Shown: positions 8,293-17,710 of the stretch, piece by piece
Position numbering within the stretch: the stretch's first letter is position 1
How the letters are laid out: every line of letters starts with the position of its first letter
From: Bdellovibrionaceae bacterium UBA2316
GTDB taxonomy: Bacteria > Bdellovibrionota > Bdellovibrionia > Bdellovibrionales > Bdellovibrionaceae
Direction of reading: 5' to 3'
Assembly: GCA_002345205.1 (NCBI GenBank)
Contig: DDVI01000086.1
Location: 47,497-90,720 of the forward strand
Length of the DNA stretch: 43,224 bases
The notes under the pieces: generated by a model
What the model saw: only the letters and a program-made list of their open reading frames with translations
What the model was told of the DNA's origin: nothing
Databases searched by the model: none
Position numbers and translations under genes: made by a program

Positions 8293-9108
8293 TTAGCTAG
8301 TCTTTCCAACAATGTTTACTAATTTATCATTCATTGAATCGTAGGCGCTGATTGCCTTCTGTGTACTTTCAAAAATACGTTGAGTTTTAATCATGTCCGT
8401 CATTTCTTGAACCACATTCACGTTACTGCCCTCAACGAAACCGGCTTTAACTGATGGATTAGGACGTGCGATTATTTCAGGGCTATGTCCCTTTTTGAAA
8501 CCGTAAAGTGAATTACCAATTTTTTCTAGACCGTCTTTATCTGCCACATTCACGACGGAGATGCGCGCCACTAACTGTGTTCCGTTAAAAATATCCCCTT
8601 GATCATTAACCGTTAAAGGTTCTGATCCATTTAGAGTAATAGAACGTGCGTCCGGATTGGCACCATCGCCACCACTTGCTAAAACGAAATGACCTTCTTT
8701 CGTTACAAGTTTACCATTGCCATCCATTGTAAAGTTACCCGCGCGAGTTAATTTTACTCCGTCTGGTGTTGCAATTTCAAAAAAACCATCGCCATCAATT
8801 GCGATATCTAATGGATTTCCCGTATGTTTTAATGTTCCCTGAGAATGATCTGTGAAGGTACCTTTGGCATCGACGAAACTTTTGTCTCCACCTTGCATAT
8901 CGTAGAAACTTTCAATACTTGCAGGAATTCGCGGAACAGGCATTCCGGTTTGTTCTTTTTCGTTTGCCGATAGGTACTCATTAAATACCTGCGCGTCCCT
9001 TTTGAAACCAGGCGTGTTTACGTTCGCAATATTATTGGCGATCGTATCCATTTGCAGACTTTGCGCCATGGCTCCACTTAAGGCCGTATAAATTCCTTTT
9101 ACACTCAT
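8293..9108 (-). CDS. flgF: Flagellar proximal rod protein FlgF
   Basis: FlgF is a proximal rod subunit. The frame is open to 9171, but I place the start at the ATG at 9108. AGGAAGGAG is positioned before it, it gives the family start MSVKGIYTALSGAMAQ, and the longer version would run into the -24/-12 promoter. The 271-residue product has MDTIANNIANVNTPGFKRDA, GNPLDIAIDGDGFFEI and a C-terminal NVVQEMTDMIKTQRIFES helix. It is the first gene of flgFGAHIJ. Assignment as FlgF rather than a second FlgG rests on its position before flgG and its divergence from it. Confidence 0.92.
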   Translation of the reverse strand: MSVKGIYTALSGAMAQSLQMDTIANNIANVNTPGFKRDAQVFNEYLSANEKEQTGMPVPRIPASIESFYDMQGGDKSFVDAKGTFTDHSQGTLKHTGNPLDIAIDGDGFFEIATPDGVKLTRAGNFTMDGNGKLVTKEGHFVLASGGDGANPDARSITLNGSEPLTVNDQGDIFNGTQLVARISVVNVADKDGLEKIGNSLYGFKKGHSPEIIARPNPSVKAGFVEGSNVNVVQEMTDMIKTQRIFESTQKAISAYDSMNDKLVNIVGKTS

Positions 9109-9166
9109 TAAGACTCCTTCCTGGTGTCCTGTATTCGTGCATACTTCTATGCCTAACACTAAAAAT

Positions 9167-9182
9167 AGCAATCACAGGGCCA
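9167..9182 (-). promoter_or_regulatory. Sigma-54 (-24/-12) promoter of the flgF operon
   Basis: On the minus strand TGGCCCTGTGATTGCT has the GG and GC pairs ten bases apart, with TTGCT at -12, a good sigma-54 match. The predicted start near 9156 leaves a leader of about 48 nt before flgF. Together with the fliL site (2552-2567) it shows that two flagellar operons in this window share sigma-54 control. Confidence 0.78.
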
Positions 9183-9347
9183 TATGGACTATTGTCGCAC
9201 ACCAAGCTATCAATCACGGTTATAGACGCGTTAATAGTAAGACAACGAAATTCCTTATTCGGGTTATTACAATAATTTTGACGATTTTGATCTAGACCGC
9301 CAAACGAATGACTCTAGCTTTTAATAGAAACTCCACTACTATTAATA

Positions 9348-10283
9348 ATGATGAAGATATTGATATCATTGCTTTTTGCTGTCAGTGCATGGTCTGCGGT
9401 TCCTGAAAAATCTACGCCCGCAGTAAATTCTAGCGAAACATTAAAAGAGCGACTAAAAAAATTGAGCTTAAATGAAGACGAATCTAAAACTCACAATTTA
9501 GTTTTTGATTTACCGGTTACTTACAATCAACAAGTAGCTAAGTGGGTTCAGTACTTTCAAACTAAAGGCAGTAAATGGTTTCGTGAATATCTTGAGCGTT
9601 CATCAAAGTATTTGCCATTTATCCAAAATGAATTAGCAAAAGCACATTTACCCTTAGATTTGGCATTCATGGTGATGATTGAATCTGGTTTTTCAACATC
9701 CGCAACGAGCACCGCAAACGCCGTCGGTCCTTGGCAGTTTATTGAAGGCACGGCTGCACGCTATGGTTTGCGCAAGCATTGGTGGTTAGATGAACGACGT
9801 GATTTCCGCAAAAGTACAAAAGCAGCCATCAAGTATATCAAGGACCTACATTCAGAATTTGGCTCTTGGTATTTAGTCGCTGCCAGTTACAATATGGGCG
9901 AAAATGGCTTACGTCGCCAAATTCAAAAGCATCAAACCAGCGATTATTGGACACTGGTTAGAAAAAAGGCCCTACCCGAAGAAACACAAAACTACGTTCC
10001 CAAAATTTTGGCCGCTATGCTAATAACTAAATCTCCGAATCTATATGGATTCCGATACCTCGAACGCCGAGATCCTCTAGAATACGACTACGTATCTGTT
10101 CCTGGCGGAACGGATTTAGAATCGTTAGCTGATGCTCTAGGTGTAACCCGTAAATCTCTGAAAGAACTGAATTCAGAACTATTAGTAAATTATATCCCAA
10201 GACAGGTTGCCTCTCACACCATTCGTGTACCTTCAGGGGCTGGAAAAATTATTTCTGAATTTTTAGCAAAAAAATCTAATTAA
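9348..10283 (+). CDS. MltD-like membrane-bound lytic murein transglycosylase
   Basis: Lytic transglycosylases cut the MurNAc-GlcNAc bond of peptidoglycan. The 311-residue protein has a signal peptide (about 1-17) and an SLT domain at about 90-215. Its catalytic glutamate is at 112 in MVMIESGFSTSATS, followed by AVGPWQFIEGTAARYGL and VAASYNMGENGL, the usual MltD signatures. The C-terminus (about 245-300) resembles a single LysM-like unit (TDLESLADALGVTRKSLKELN) rather than the several repeats of E. coli MltD. It is divergent from flgF. Because FlgJ here lacks a muramidase domain, a role in opening the wall for the rod is possible but inferred. Confidence 0.92.
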   Translation: MMKILISLLFAVSAWSAVPEKSTPAVNSSETLKERLKKLSLNEDESKTHNLVFDLPVTYNQQVAKWVQYFQTKGSKWFREYLERSSKYLPFIQNELAKAHLPLDLAFMVMIESGFSTSATSTANAVGPWQFIEGTAARYGLRKHWWLDERRDFRKSTKAAIKYIKDLHSEFGSWYLVAASYNMGENGLRRQIQKHQTSDYWTLVRKKALPEETQNYVPKILAAMLITKSPNLYGFRYLERRDPLEYDYVSVPGGTDLESLADALGVTRKSLKELNSELLVNYIPRQVASHTIRVPSGAGKIISEFLAKKSN

Positions 10284-10869
10284 TTTTTGATGCTTTCTCG
10301 CCTTCGCCAGCATCAAACTTAGGAATACGATTTTGTTCGATTTCTTTTTCCCAGAAATCAAAATAGTCTTGAGAGAATTCTGAATCCCAAAAACGTTTTA
10401 GATTCGAAAGAAAAACCATTACTTCTTTTTTACGGCCTTCCTTTAGTAGATCACTTAACACAGACATATCACGATAAGGTGGTCCGAAAGTACTTAACTG
10501 TGGGGATCCAGGTGTTTTTGAAGCTTCGTTAATATGATTAATTGCCGAATCAATTTTCTTTTCCTTTACAGCACACGACGCCAATGCCATATGTCCATCA
10601 AAGATGGCATTTCCATAATTCCAATTTGAAGAATAGTAAGGTGCGATCGCAAGCAGCTCGCCTGCTAAACTTTCCATCTTAGGGCAATCTTTTGCCTCTA
10701 CAGCACGACCAAGGCGTTCAGATAAAGAATAGAAATAGTGAGTTCCCAATTCTGTACTATGCTGTACTAGTTCTTTGTCGTTTAATTTAGAGGTCTTTAC
10801 TGTGAAAGGATTAGAGTAACATCCACTTAAAGCAAATATTGATGTAACTGCGAAAATCATCTTTTTCAT
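10276..10869 (-). CDS. Predicted lipoprotein of unknown function
   Basis: The 197-residue protein has a lipoprotein signal with lipobox ALSGC (Cys17). The mature part is helical in appearance, with YYSSNWNYGNAIFDGHMALASCAV, compatible with a tetratricopeptide-like fold, but I recognise no family. Its 3' end overlaps the convergent lytic transglycosylase gene by 8 nt. It lies downstream of lgt on the same strand with a 21-nt gap, so the two may be co-transcribed. Confidence 0.75.
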   Translation of the reverse strand: MKKMIFAVTSIFALSGCYSNPFTVKTSKLNDKELVQHSTELGTHYFYSLSERLGRAVEAKDCPKMESLAGELLAIAPYYSSNWNYGNAIFDGHMALASCAVKEKKIDSAINHINEASKTPGSPQLSTFGPPYRDMSVLSDLLKEGRKKEVMVFLSNLKRFWDSEFSQDYFDFWEKEIEQNRIPKFDAGEGEKASKIN

Positions 10870-10890
10870 ATTAAAAGACTATACCTGATG

Positions 10891-11643
10891 CTACGACCTT
10901 GTAAAGTTTCCCGTCTTTCTGTTTCTATAAAAATATATCGCAGCTACCAAAAAAAGAACAACGCTCATCCACGTCGACAACGAAAAAATAGGTGCATTAC
11001 CCCTAAAATCGTCTCTGAAGAATTCCGTAACACCTCGCCCAATGCTGTGTAATAACATCCAAATATAAAAAAGTCGTTCCGGATTTCTTTTAAAAATCTG
11101 ACTACAACGTGCTTCGTAAGTCAGTAATAGAATCAAAACACCAAATTCCCAAATTGAAGAATATAATTGTGTCGGGTGACGACCATTAACAGCCCAAGTT
11201 AACTGACAGAATTTTCCATAACAGCACCCCTCGAAAAAACAACCAATACGTCCTAGCGCGTACACCAACGACAAAATAGGCGTGTAAAGCTGCATGTAAA
11301 GCTTCAGATAAACCATCTTGCCTTTGATTTTTAAAAATAACAGACCAGATCCAAAACTTAATATGAAACCGCCAAAGAAAACAAATCCACCTTCCCAAAA
11401 GTAAATCACTTTAATCGGATTTTGCAGATAGTAGTCTAAGTTTTCAAACAAAACATGAGCTAATCGCGCACCCAAAATAGCTCCTAACACCAGAGAAAAC
11501 GATAAATCCAAAGAGAAATTTTCATCAACATGTAGTTTACGAGAGCGAACAGTTGTCAGAAAAAATGCTAGACCCATCAGGAAGGAAACCACGAAAAAGA
11601 ATGTAGGAATTTGAAAAAAGCCGAAATCAATTGTTGGAAACAT
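10891..11643 (-). CDS. lgt: Prolipoprotein diacylglyceryl transferase Lgt
   Basis: Lgt transfers diacylglycerol from phosphatidylglycerol to the lipobox cysteine of prolipoproteins in the inner membrane. The product is strongly hydrophobic with about seven membrane segments. It has the Lgt signature in the variant form GRIGCFFEGCCYG (131-143), then GRHPTQLYSSIWE and the C-terminal arginine loop IGRGVTEFFRDDFRG. I start at the ATG at 11643 (250 residues), because MFPTIDFGFFQIPTF matches normal Lgt N-termini. A GTG at 11682 with AAGG upstream would add 13 residues. It is short compared with E. coli Lgt (291). Confidence 0.9.
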   Translation of the reverse strand: MFPTIDFGFFQIPTFFFVVSFLMGLAFFLTTVRSRKLHVDENFSLDLSFSLVLGAILGARLAHVLFENLDYYLQNPIKVIYFWEGGFVFFGGFILSFGSGLLFLKIKGKMVYLKLYMQLYTPILSLVYALGRIGCFFEGCCYGKFCQLTWAVNGRHPTQLYSSIWEFGVLILLLTYEARCSQIFKRNPERLFYIWMLLHSIGRGVTEFFRDDFRGNAPIFSLSTWMSVVLFLVAAIYFYRNRKTGNFTRS

Positions 11644-11760
11644 ACCTATGTTTAGTCTATTATGAACTCGAAAAAATATCACTAGACCTTCGACTTCTTT
11701 TACTGTTTTTTAACGAAAGTCCTCGATTCGAAATTGTGTTTACTATCATAATGGTGATGT

Positions 11761-13185
11761 ATGGGGTTACATCCAGTTGAAATAGCAAAAGAGCTTAGAA
11801 ATTTTCCGTTTTTCAAAACGTTTAGTGATGAAATGCTATTGCAAATTTCAACGATGACTGTAGAAAAAAATTTCCGTGCCTCCGACTACATTCTTCGCGA
11901 AGGCGAACTTAATACAAAATTATATTTTTTAAGATCTGGTGTCGCCGAGATAACTTTAGAAAATGAAATCGTCGCCATTTTACAATCTGTGGGCGACGTC
12001 ATGGGCGAGATGAGCGTAGTTCTTAAGCGTCCAGTAACCTCATCCATCATCGCAAAAAATGACGTAAGTGTGTTTGTTATAGACTCAGATCACTTTAGTC
12101 ATGTACCACAAAAGGATTTTGATAAATTCACTTCACTTCTATACCGAGTGTATTCAACTGTTCTTGCCGACCGACTGATTCGTGCCAACGAAAAAGCCCG
12201 TCTATTTGAAATTGCCAATCGGGAACTATTTGAAGCCCAAGCCAGCTTAGAAAAAGCAGGCGATAAAAGCGTACTTCTTGTGGACACTGACCGTAAGCAA
12301 CTCGTTTTAGCGAAAATGGCCGTCGGTAGCTCTGGTGTCCGGATGGATACAGCCTCTGATGTAGAATCGGCGAAACAGCTTCTACAGTTAAACAAATATG
12401 ATTTAATTGTATTCGATGACACCTGTTCAGAAATCGCAGACTCGATTTCTGATATTAGAAAAGCAGTGATGATCACATCGAAAAAAGTTCAAGAAAACCT
12501 CCCGATTTTGAAAAAGAATAAAAAAGTTAATAACTTAATCACGCGCGATACTGATGACAAGCAGTTAACTATTAAAACTCTATTAACTACACTTTCAAAG
12601 CTTCTAAATAATGATGTATTCGGTATTGAAAAATACCTCTCTTGGGGTGTCGATATTCAAGCTAAAAAAGTTACCTCTAGCGCTGATCGTTTAAAGCTAA
12701 AAGACGATATGGTTGTCTATTTTAAACGCCTTGGAATTCGAAATACTATTTTGGAAAAAATGTATTTGGTAACCGAAGAACTACTGATGAATGCGATTTA
12801 CGATGCACCGACGGACAAATCTGGCAAATCTTTATTTAACCATCTGCCACGAAAGACAGAAGTTGTATTAGATTCTCATTTACAATCAGTCATTAAATAT
12901 GGCTGTGATGGTATCTATTTAGCTGTTTCAGTTACAGATCCTTTTGGCTCTCTTACAAAAGACATTATTGTAAATTACCTGGACAGCTGCTACTCGGGAA
13001 ACGCGGGTTCGCTGAACACAGGAAAAGGCGGAGCTGGTAGAGGCCTTCACCAAATCGTTGAAAATTCAGACTTAACTATTTTCAATGTTAAACCTGGCCA
13101 ACGAACGGAAGTTATTAGCATTTTCTTTACTGAGACGAACAAAAAAGAGCCTAACCCATCATTTCATTACTTTTTTAATGCCTAA
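11761..13185 (+). CDS. Cyclic-nucleotide-binding-like / pseudo-receiver / HATPase regulatory protein
   Basis: The 474-residue cytoplasmic protein has three parts. Residues about 10-135 form a cNMP-binding-type barrel; the phosphate-binding cassette reads GEMSVVLKRPVTSSI, without the usual arginine of PRxA, so cyclic nucleotide binding is doubtful. Residues about 168-285 resemble a receiver (SVLLVDTD ... YDLIVFDD) with an Asp pair at 219-220. Residues about 325-470 look like an anti-sigma-type GHKL ATPase (VTEELLMNAIYDAP N-box, KGGAGRGLHQI G-box). No His-kinase dimerisation helix is seen. It may act as a serine kinase or anti-sigma switch. Its end overlaps the next gene by 8 nt. Confidence 0.75.
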   Translation: MGLHPVEIAKELRNFPFFKTFSDEMLLQISTMTVEKNFRASDYILREGELNTKLYFLRSGVAEITLENEIVAILQSVGDVMGEMSVVLKRPVTSSIIAKNDVSVFVIDSDHFSHVPQKDFDKFTSLLYRVYSTVLADRLIRANEKARLFEIANRELFEAQASLEKAGDKSVLLVDTDRKQLVLAKMAVGSSGVRMDTASDVESAKQLLQLNKYDLIVFDDTCSEIADSISDIRKAVMITSKKVQENLPILKKNKKVNNLITRDTDDKQLTIKTLLTTLSKLLNNDVFGIEKYLSWGVDIQAKKVTSSADRLKLKDDMVVYFKRLGIRNTILEKMYLVTEELLMNAIYDAPTDKSGKSLFNHLPRKTEVVLDSHLQSVIKYGCDGIYLAVSVTDPFGSLTKDIIVNYLDSCYSGNAGSLNTGKGGAGRGLHQIVENSDLTIFNVKPGQRTEVISIFFTETNKKEPNPSFHYFFNA

Positions 13186-14353
13186 AAAAAACATATTAGT
13201 ATTTTTTAGCCTGCTCTACCTTCTTTCTACATACCTATTTACCCAACAAACATTGGACTACAAATCATTTGTTTGGTTCGTTCTTGTTAGCAATTTTATC
13301 TGCGGGATTATTGCCATTTTTATCACTGTGATAGTCACATTGACCAAGAACGAAGAGGGTGCCATTAAAAATACCGTCCATACTCTTCTAGCTATCGTTC
13401 CCGTTATTCTAATTCATTTGTTCGCCGCCACATTCTTAAGTTTTTTAGCCAACTGGAGTGAATTTAGTTTGATGACTGCTGAACGTACTTTAAAAAAGGA
13501 ACTCGCTTGGGCTGATATTGCTTCCTTGTTTATAAAGTACTTACCTTTCTATTTCCCATACATACTGACCAAAGCAATACTATTCTTTGTACCTAAGTCG
13601 TCTCTACATAGTGGTTTTATTCACGTTCGTGATGCGCTTTTGTTGATCGTAACAAGTTTTGCTGTTCCACTGGCATTGTTAAAATTATCCGAAACCTTTC
13701 CTATCAACCAAAATGCGACTTCGTTCTATTGTATTTCATTTTTCTTTTTTGTGCCCTGGTCTCTTTTTTTTGGTAGAGATATTTTTGGACATCAAGAAGA
13801 TAAAGTTCCTTTGTTCAAAGCTACAACCCAATTCCCCATCAAAGTTATAGAAAGAGGCCCTAGGGGCTGGGGCCTACTAATAATGGCATTTAGTTTGATA
13901 TTCATTTCGGTTTCTTTTTTGGGATTCAACAAAAAATTTGAATTTCACGTACTTCAAGCTCTAATTTTCTTCATTCCTTTCTTTTCGATCGGCAGTCTTT
14001 TTTTTATAGTCGGCTTAAATATGCAGTGGGCGGAAAAAGAAGTTACAATTACCCGCGAAGATGTTTCGGGCCGTGTCCGTATGCTGATTCCATTTCCCAA
14101 GACAGTTCACTGGCGTCAGCCACTCATAGACTACGCCCTTCCCACAAAAGATATTCGAAATCATCGCGGAGATGTCGACAGTTCGGCCTACGCTACATAC
14201 GAAATTAAAATGAATCTAAAATCCCAAAGACCGAAAAAGAAATTCAGTCTTGAACCAAGTTTAAACGTGGTATTGTATCGTGCGTATCATCCCGATAATT
14301 TGGACCAGGAATTGGCCCAATATCGTCAGTTATTTTCTTTCATGAAAAAATAA
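13178..14353 (+). CDS. Polytopic membrane protein of unknown function
   Basis: I take the ATG at 13178, which overlaps the previous gene by 8 nt and gives 391 residues starting with MPKKNILVFFSLLYLL. The first about 300 residues hold roughly eight hydrophobic segments; the last about 90 form a basic cytoplasmic tail with no family I recognise. The overlap implies translational coupling with the regulatory protein upstream, so the two probably work together. An efficient hairpin follows the stop. Confidence 0.75.
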   Translation: MPKKNILVFFSLLYLLSTYLFTQQTLDYKSFVWFVLVSNFICGIIAIFITVIVTLTKNEEGAIKNTVHTLLAIVPVILIHLFAATFLSFLANWSEFSLMTAERTLKKELAWADIASLFIKYLPFYFPYILTKAILFFVPKSSLHSGFIHVRDALLLIVTSFAVPLALLKLSETFPINQNATSFYCISFFFFVPWSLFFGRDIFGHQEDKVPLFKATTQFPIKVIERGPRGWGLLIMAFSLIFISVSFLGFNKKFEFHVLQALIFFIPFFSIGSLFFIVGLNMQWAEKEVTITREDVSGRVRMLIPFPKTVHWRQPLIDYALPTKDIRNHRGDVDSSAYATYEIKMNLKSQRPKKKFSLEPSLNVVLYRAYHPDNLDQELAQYRQLFSFMKK

Positions 14354-14355
14354 AA

Positions 14356-14390
14356 AGCCCAGCTGGGGTCTCGAGCTAGGCTGTATTTTA
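14356..14390. terminator. Bidirectional intrinsic terminator between the membrane-protein gene and lspA
   Basis: A hairpin pairs agcccagct (14356-14364) with agctaggct (14374-14382), with one mismatch. On the plus strand gtatttta follows. On the minus strand, downstream of lspA, the same hairpin is followed by a near-continuous T-run (reading TTTTTATTTTTT into 14355-14344). It therefore terminates both convergent transcripts and is strongest for lspA. Confidence 0.85.
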
Positions 14391-14411
14391 GTTCTATCTT
14401 TAATTGAACAC

Positions 14412-14927
14412 TTATTGAGTGGTCGTACTATTCGCCAAGGCGGTTTCTCGCTTTTTTTCGAGCAACATCACCAGGATCAAAATTCCCACCCCACACACGA
14501 TGGCCGAGTCGGCGATATTAAACGCTGGGTAGCTGTACTTGTTGTACAAATGAAAATCTAAGAAATCGATAACGTAGCGATAATTTAAACGATCAATGTA
14601 GTTACCTAGTGCCCCACCACAAATCAGCGACAATGCCGATATCTGCAAGTTATCATCATCCTTCACTGTTCGTAAGATCGTAAAGATAATGATGACTGCA
14701 ATTGGAGGCATAGACAAGAAGAAGATTTCACGAAACGTTGGGTGACTTTCCGCAAGGAAACCAAACGCAGCTCCATAATTTCTTACGTAGGTAAAGTTAA
14801 ACAAGTTTTCAATCACTGTGTAAGACTCACCCAACTGAAACTTAGTATGGATATAAATCTTAGTTAGCTGATCTAAAGCGATGATGATACCCGCGATAAT
14901 CAGTAGCAAAATATATTTTTTCTTCAT
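14412..14927 (-). CDS. lspA: Lipoprotein signal peptidase LspA (signal peptidase II)
   Basis: LspA is the inner-membrane aspartyl protease that removes signal peptides from lipid-modified prolipoproteins. With the start at the ATG at 14927 it has 171 residues. This start overlaps the ileS stop as ATGA and has GAGG upstream. It has four membrane segments, the N-terminal DQLTK motif and VRNYGAAFGFL. The two catalytic aspartates are in GNYIDRL and FNIADSAI. The ileS-lspA pair is widely conserved. Confidence 0.97.
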   Translation of the reverse strand: MKKKYILLLIIAGIIIALDQLTKIYIHTKFQLGESYTVIENLFNFTYVRNYGAAFGFLAESHPTFREIFFLSMPPIAVIIIFTILRTVKDDDNLQISALSLICGGALGNYIDRLNYRYVIDFLDFHLYNKYSYPAFNIADSAIVCGVGILILVMLLEKKRETALANSTTTQ

Positions 14928-17710
14928 GTTAGTGCCTCTACACATTTAGGACAAATTCCAGCGTGTTCACCCGTTGATGCAATCTGTGTTGAGTATGTCC
15001 AACAACGAACACACTTTTCACCTGGAGCTTTATCTGCCTTAATTAGGAATTCACCTTCTTTTACTTTCACATCCGAAACAATCAAGAATTCTCGTAATCC
15101 AGAGAAACCAGTTAGTGCTTTATATTTCTCTGTGGGTGCTGTGATATCCACTTGCGCTTCCAGCGAAGCACCGATGATTTTTTGAGTTCTTAAGCCTTCT
15201 AGAACTTTTTGAACTTCCGCACGGACTTCGATCAACGACGCAAATTTTTCTTTTAAGCTTGGGTTTTTCCAATCTGAACTTGCTTTTGGATAGTCAGTTA
15301 AGAAAATCGAATCTTTTGATTTAAACGCGTAATGTGAATACGACTCTTCGGCCAGGAATGATAAAATTGGCGCCATCATACCCATCAATGATTCCAACAT
15401 GTAGTAAATCACTGTTTGTGACGACCGGCGAGGCACGCCATCGACTTTCCAAGTGTACAGACGATCTTTCAATACATCTAAATAGACTGCAGAAAGAGTC
15501 ACCGTGCAGAACTGATTCAGTGCATGGTACACTTTATAGAAATCAAAGTTTTCATACGCTGATTCCACTTTTTCCATCAATTCATACAATTCATTCAATG
15601 CCCATTGATCAAGTTCAGGCATTTGCGAAACTGCGACCTTATCTTTTTTAGGATCAAAATCAGAAACCGAACCTAACAGATATCTCATCGTATTACGTAG
15701 ACGACGATACGTTTCGGTTACGCGAGTTAATTCATCTTTACCGCATGAAACGTCTTGTCCGTAATCGCCGTAAGCCGCCCATAAACGAACGATCTCGGCA
15801 CCACTTTTACTTGATACCTCATTTGGATCGATAACATTACCTAGCGATTTACTCATCTTGCGACCTTGAGGATCCATTACAAATCCGTGAGTCAGCAACG
15901 TTTTGAACGGCGCCTGTCCCGACGTCGCCATTGACGACAGCATAGATGTATTGAACCAACCACGATGTTGATCGCTACCTTCAAGATAAATATCAGCTGG
16001 GCCTGTCTCGCCCATGCGTTTCTTTTGAACCGCCGCGTGCGCCACACCCGAATCGAACCAAACATCTAGAATGTCTTTACCGTGACGGAAACCTTCTGAA
16101 CCAAATTTGTCTTTGTTCTTGGGGTTACCAGATTTTAACTCGTATTTTTTATTTCCCAAGAACTCTGATACCGGAGTCGAATGGAATCCTTCGATCCCTT
16201 TTTTCTCGATCACATCTGCAACTTTCATCATTACATCGTGATCCACTAAAGGCTCAGCTGTCGCGATACAGTAGAATATTGGAATCGGTACACCCCAAAT
16301 ACGTTGACGGCTCAAACACCAGTCAGGACGATTTTCCATCATCGCAGTAAAACGCGCTTTACCCCAATCCGGAACGAATTTAATACCTTCGATTTTCTCG
16401 ATCGTTTTCTTTCTGATATTGGATTGTTCTAAATCAATACCCAAAAACCACTGAGGCGTTGTTCTGAAAATCAAAGGTGTCTTTGATCTCCAGCAATGAG
16501 GATACGAGTGTTCGATCTCTACCATTTTGATTAAAGCGCCGACTGATTTTAATTTCTCGATGATTAGGGGATTTGCTTTAAAGATATTCATCCCTTGCCA
16601 TTCCGGAACTTCTTCTGTGAATTTTCCAGAATCATCTACTGGGCAAAGCACTGGTAAATTATAACGTAAGCCAACTTTAAAGTCGTCCGCACCATGACCA
16701 GGAGCCGTGTGAACAGCACCTGTACCAGCATCTAAGCTAACATGTTGACCAAGAACAATGCGAGATGTGCGATCGATAAATGGATGAGTCGCTATCGCTG
16801 ATTCCAGATCTGTACCTTTATGAGTTGAAACCAAGCTCAACGTCATCGAAGTATCTTTAGCAAATGTATCCGCTAAGCCTTTAGCGATAACGATGTTATC
16901 AGAACATGTATTGTAAACGCCATATTCAAAGTCAGGATGAAGCGCGATCGCAACGTTCGCTGGCAATGTCCAAGGAGTGGTTGTCCAGATTACAAAGTAT
17001 GTTTTGCCTTTTGGTGAACCTAATGTTTCAAGGCTCTTCGCGTCTTTCACTTCGAACTTCACATAGATCGAAGGTGATTTGTGCATGTGGTATTCAACTT
17101 CAGCATCGGCAAGGGCCGTCTTCAATGTCCAATTCCAGTAAACTGGGCGTTCACCACGATAAACCACACCACGCTCATACGCGCGTGCGAATTCACGAAC
17201 TTCTTCCGCTTCGTAATCAGGAGCCATTGTTAAATATGGTTTTTCCCAATCCGCCAAAATACCTAAACGTTTGAATTGAACGCGTTGCTGATCCACCCAT
17301 TTAGCGGCTTCGGCACGGCAAAGTGCTAGAATTTCTTGATCTGTTTTAACTAGTTTTTTATCCGTTAAATCCTTCATCACTTTGTGTTCGATGGGAAGAC
17401 CGTGACAGTCCCACCCCGGGATGAATTGAGTTTTGAAACCTTTCATGGATTTATATTTAACAACGATGTCTTTGAGAGTTTTATTTAGCGCGTGACCAAT
17501 GTGAATGTTACCATTCGCATACGGAGGGCCGTCTTGGAACGTAAAGCTTTTTCCGTTCTGATTTTTTTCGAGCATCTTATGATAGATTTTTTTCTCGTCC
17601 CAAACCTTAATCATTTCTGGCTCTTTAATGTTCAAATCACCCTTCATTGGAAATGACGTTTGAGGAAGCCTAATTGTCGATTTGTAATCTTTTGGTTGAG
17701 TCGTGCTCAC
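14924..17710 (-). CDS. ileS: Isoleucyl-tRNA synthetase
   Basis: IleRS charges tRNA-Ile. The 928-residue protein has the class I HIGH motif at 70-73 (GNIHIGHALNK) and KMSKSLGN, with WDCHGLPIEHKV and the CP1 editing region (VIWTTTPWTLPAN, TGAVHTAPGHG) between them. At the C-terminus is a zinc finger (CVRCW and CPKC), as in bacterial-type IleRS. Start is the GTG at 17710, with AAGG 8 nt upstream. No T-box leader is visible. It overlaps lspA by 4 nt. Confidence 0.98.
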   Translation of the reverse strand: MSTTQPKDYKSTIRLPQTSFPMKGDLNIKEPEMIKVWDEKKIYHKMLEKNQNGKSFTFQDGPPYANGNIHIGHALNKTLKDIVVKYKSMKGFKTQFIPGWDCHGLPIEHKVMKDLTDKKLVKTDQEILALCRAEAAKWVDQQRVQFKRLGILADWEKPYLTMAPDYEAEEVREFARAYERGVVYRGERPVYWNWTLKTALADAEVEYHMHKSPSIYVKFEVKDAKSLETLGSPKGKTYFVIWTTTPWTLPANVAIALHPDFEYGVYNTCSDNIVIAKGLADTFAKDTSMTLSLVSTHKGTDLESAIATHPFIDRTSRIVLGQHVSLDAGTGAVHTAPGHGADDFKVGLRYNLPVLCPVDDSGKFTEEVPEWQGMNIFKANPLIIEKLKSVGALIKMVEIEHSYPHCWRSKTPLIFRTTPQWFLGIDLEQSNIRKKTIEKIEGIKFVPDWGKARFTAMMENRPDWCLSRQRIWGVPIPIFYCIATAEPLVDHDVMMKVADVIEKKGIEGFHSTPVSEFLGNKKYELKSGNPKNKDKFGSEGFRHGKDILDVWFDSGVAHAAVQKKRMGETGPADIYLEGSDQHRGWFNTSMLSSMATSGQAPFKTLLTHGFVMDPQGRKMSKSLGNVIDPNEVSSKSGAEIVRLWAAYGDYGQDVSCGKDELTRVTETYRRLRNTMRYLLGSVSDFDPKKDKVAVSQMPELDQWALNELYELMEKVESAYENFDFYKVYHALNQFCTVTLSAVYLDVLKDRLYTWKVDGVPRRSSQTVIYYMLESLMGMMAPILSFLAEESYSHYAFKSKDSIFLTDYPKASSDWKNPSLKEKFASLIEVRAEVQKVLEGLRTQKIIGASLEAQVDITAPTEKYKALTGFSGLREFLIVSDVKVKEGEFLIKADKAPGEKCVRCWTYSTQIASTGEHAGICPKCVEALT

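Noticed and set aside
15334..15651. Plus-strand open frame inside ileS
   Set aside because: Antisense shadow of a conserved gene; no ribosome site and no sensible composition. The same applies to other frames opposite gltS, pfkA and fliM.
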